The position numbers and the translations under genes were made by a program. Under the pieces are notes generated by a model that was not told where the DNA came from, did not search any database, and was given only the letters and a program-made list of their open reading frames with translations. Of a DNA stretch of 64,000 bases, positions 63,449 to 64,000 are shown piece after piece; positions within the stretch are counted from its first letter, which is position 1, and each line of letters starts with the position of its first letter. The DNA comes from Alphaproteobacteria bacterium (GTDB lineage Bacteria; Pseudomonadota; Alphaproteobacteria; Micropepsales; Micropepsaceae): NCBI GenBank assembly GCA_017983635.1, contig JAGOBA010000002.1, forward strand, positions 124,001 to 188,000. The letters are read 5' to 3'.

Positions 63449-64000
63449 GTGCAATCTCGCCTGCGCATCGGCACCCGCGGCTCCAAGCTCGCGCTGGCTC
63501 AGACCGAGATGGTTATCGCGGCTCTCGCGCGCGCACACCGGTGGAGCGCCGACGAAGCCGCAGCCCGCACCGAAGTCGTCGTCATCAAGACGACGGGCGA
63601 CAAAATTCAAGACCGCTCGCTGGCCGACATCGGCGGCAAGGGCCTGTTCGCGAAAGAGATCGAAGACGCACTCTTCGCGGGCACGATCGATTGCGCGGTT
63701 CACTCGCTCAAAGACCTGCCCGCCGTGATGCCCGACGGCCTCACCGTCGCCTGCATGCTGCCGCGCGAAGACCCGCGCGACGCTTTCGTCAGCCGAAGCG
63801 CCGCCACGCTGAGCACGCTGCCGAAAGGCGCCATCGTCGGCACGAGCTCCGTGCGCCGGCGCGCCATGCTGGCTCACGCGCGGCCCGATCTCCAGCTTGT
63901 CGAGTTCCGCGGCAACGTCGATACGCGCTTGCGCAAACTCGATGACGGCATCGCGCAAGCCACGGTCCTCGCATTGGCCGGCCTTAAGCGCCTCGGCATC
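63449..64000 (+). CDS. hemC: Hydroxymethylbilane synthase (porphobilinogen deaminase), 3'-truncated
   Basis: Joins four porphobilinogen units in haem synthesis. 184 N-terminal residues are visible of a usual 310 or so; the cofactor-attaching Cys is beyond the edge. [62 protein letters not shown] (catalytic Asp region) and [38 protein letters not shown] are all present. GTG start at 63449-63451; no strong ribosome site. Adjacent divergent tsaD is a common alphaproteobacterial arrangement. Confidence 0.96.
   Translation, partial: [184 protein letters not shown]

Noticed and set aside
63428..63958. 176-codon minus-strand frame opposite hemC
   Set aside because: Antisense to clear porphobilinogen deaminase motifs.

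Overview
The window is chromosomal DNA from a GC-rich alphaproteobacterium. The evidence is a housekeeping gene order typical of that class (maeB/mutS, glnD, trpS, usp, nfu, tsaB, rimI, fur, plsC, miaB, phoH, ybeY, corC-like, lnt, HTH regulator, metK). A polyhydroxybutyrate locus with PhaR, a GAAC-N7-GAAC LexA-type box and a GANTC (CcrM-type) cluster agree with this. Placement below class is not secure; a Hyphomicrobiales- or Micropepsales/Rhodospirillales-like lineage would fit. High GC makes long antisense frames common, and those were discarded. I saw no rRNA, tRNA, CRISPR array or intact transposase.

Left third (1-16.6 kb): a nearly continuous minus-strand block. It covers tRNA modification (tsaB, miaB), ribosome maturation (ybeY, rimI), envelope lipids (lnt, plsC-like), Fe-S delivery (nfu), Fur-family metal control, S-adenosylmethionine synthesis (metK, cut by the window edge), trpS and the nitrogen sensor glnD. 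Many genes overlap by 1-23 nt. A class III cyclase on the plus strand interrupts the block. A strong intrinsic terminator lies just before metK.

16.6-25.1 kb: between glnD and mutS sits a probable accessory insertion. It has a LexA-type box among TGTCTCA/TGAGACA repeats, then AraC regulator, a previously easy-to-miss 44-aa metallothionein, a membrane/DUF3703 protein and an NADPH oxidoreductase on one strand, followed by a GFA protein and a periplasmic Do-type protease.

25-38.6 kb: malic enzyme, glyoxalase II, a cupin, the phaB-phaA/phaR PHB locus (no phaC here), a pentapeptide-repeat protein, small-molecule enzymes, and a PAS-GGDEF-EAL protein whose GGDEF motif is degenerate.

38.6-50.2 kb: a Rieske oxygenase, a likely lipid/glycan-modifying cluster (LAB_N protein, GT2, two GT39 proteins), then a three-gene operon of lysine 2,3-aminomutase-like radical SAM enzyme, ATP-grasp ligase and GNAT acetyltransferase. 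A GANTC-dense promoter region precedes it. This operon is the best candidate for an undescribed pathway. A DMT exporter and CorA follow.

50.2-64 kb: acyl-CoA and redox enzymes (acs, CaiB/BaiF, FAD oxidoreductase), creatininase, a long inverted-repeat element, Rieske/EVE/YciI/gpsA genes, a TetR regulator with a 35-aa membrane peptide, a LytTR regulator, tsaD, and the start of hemC.
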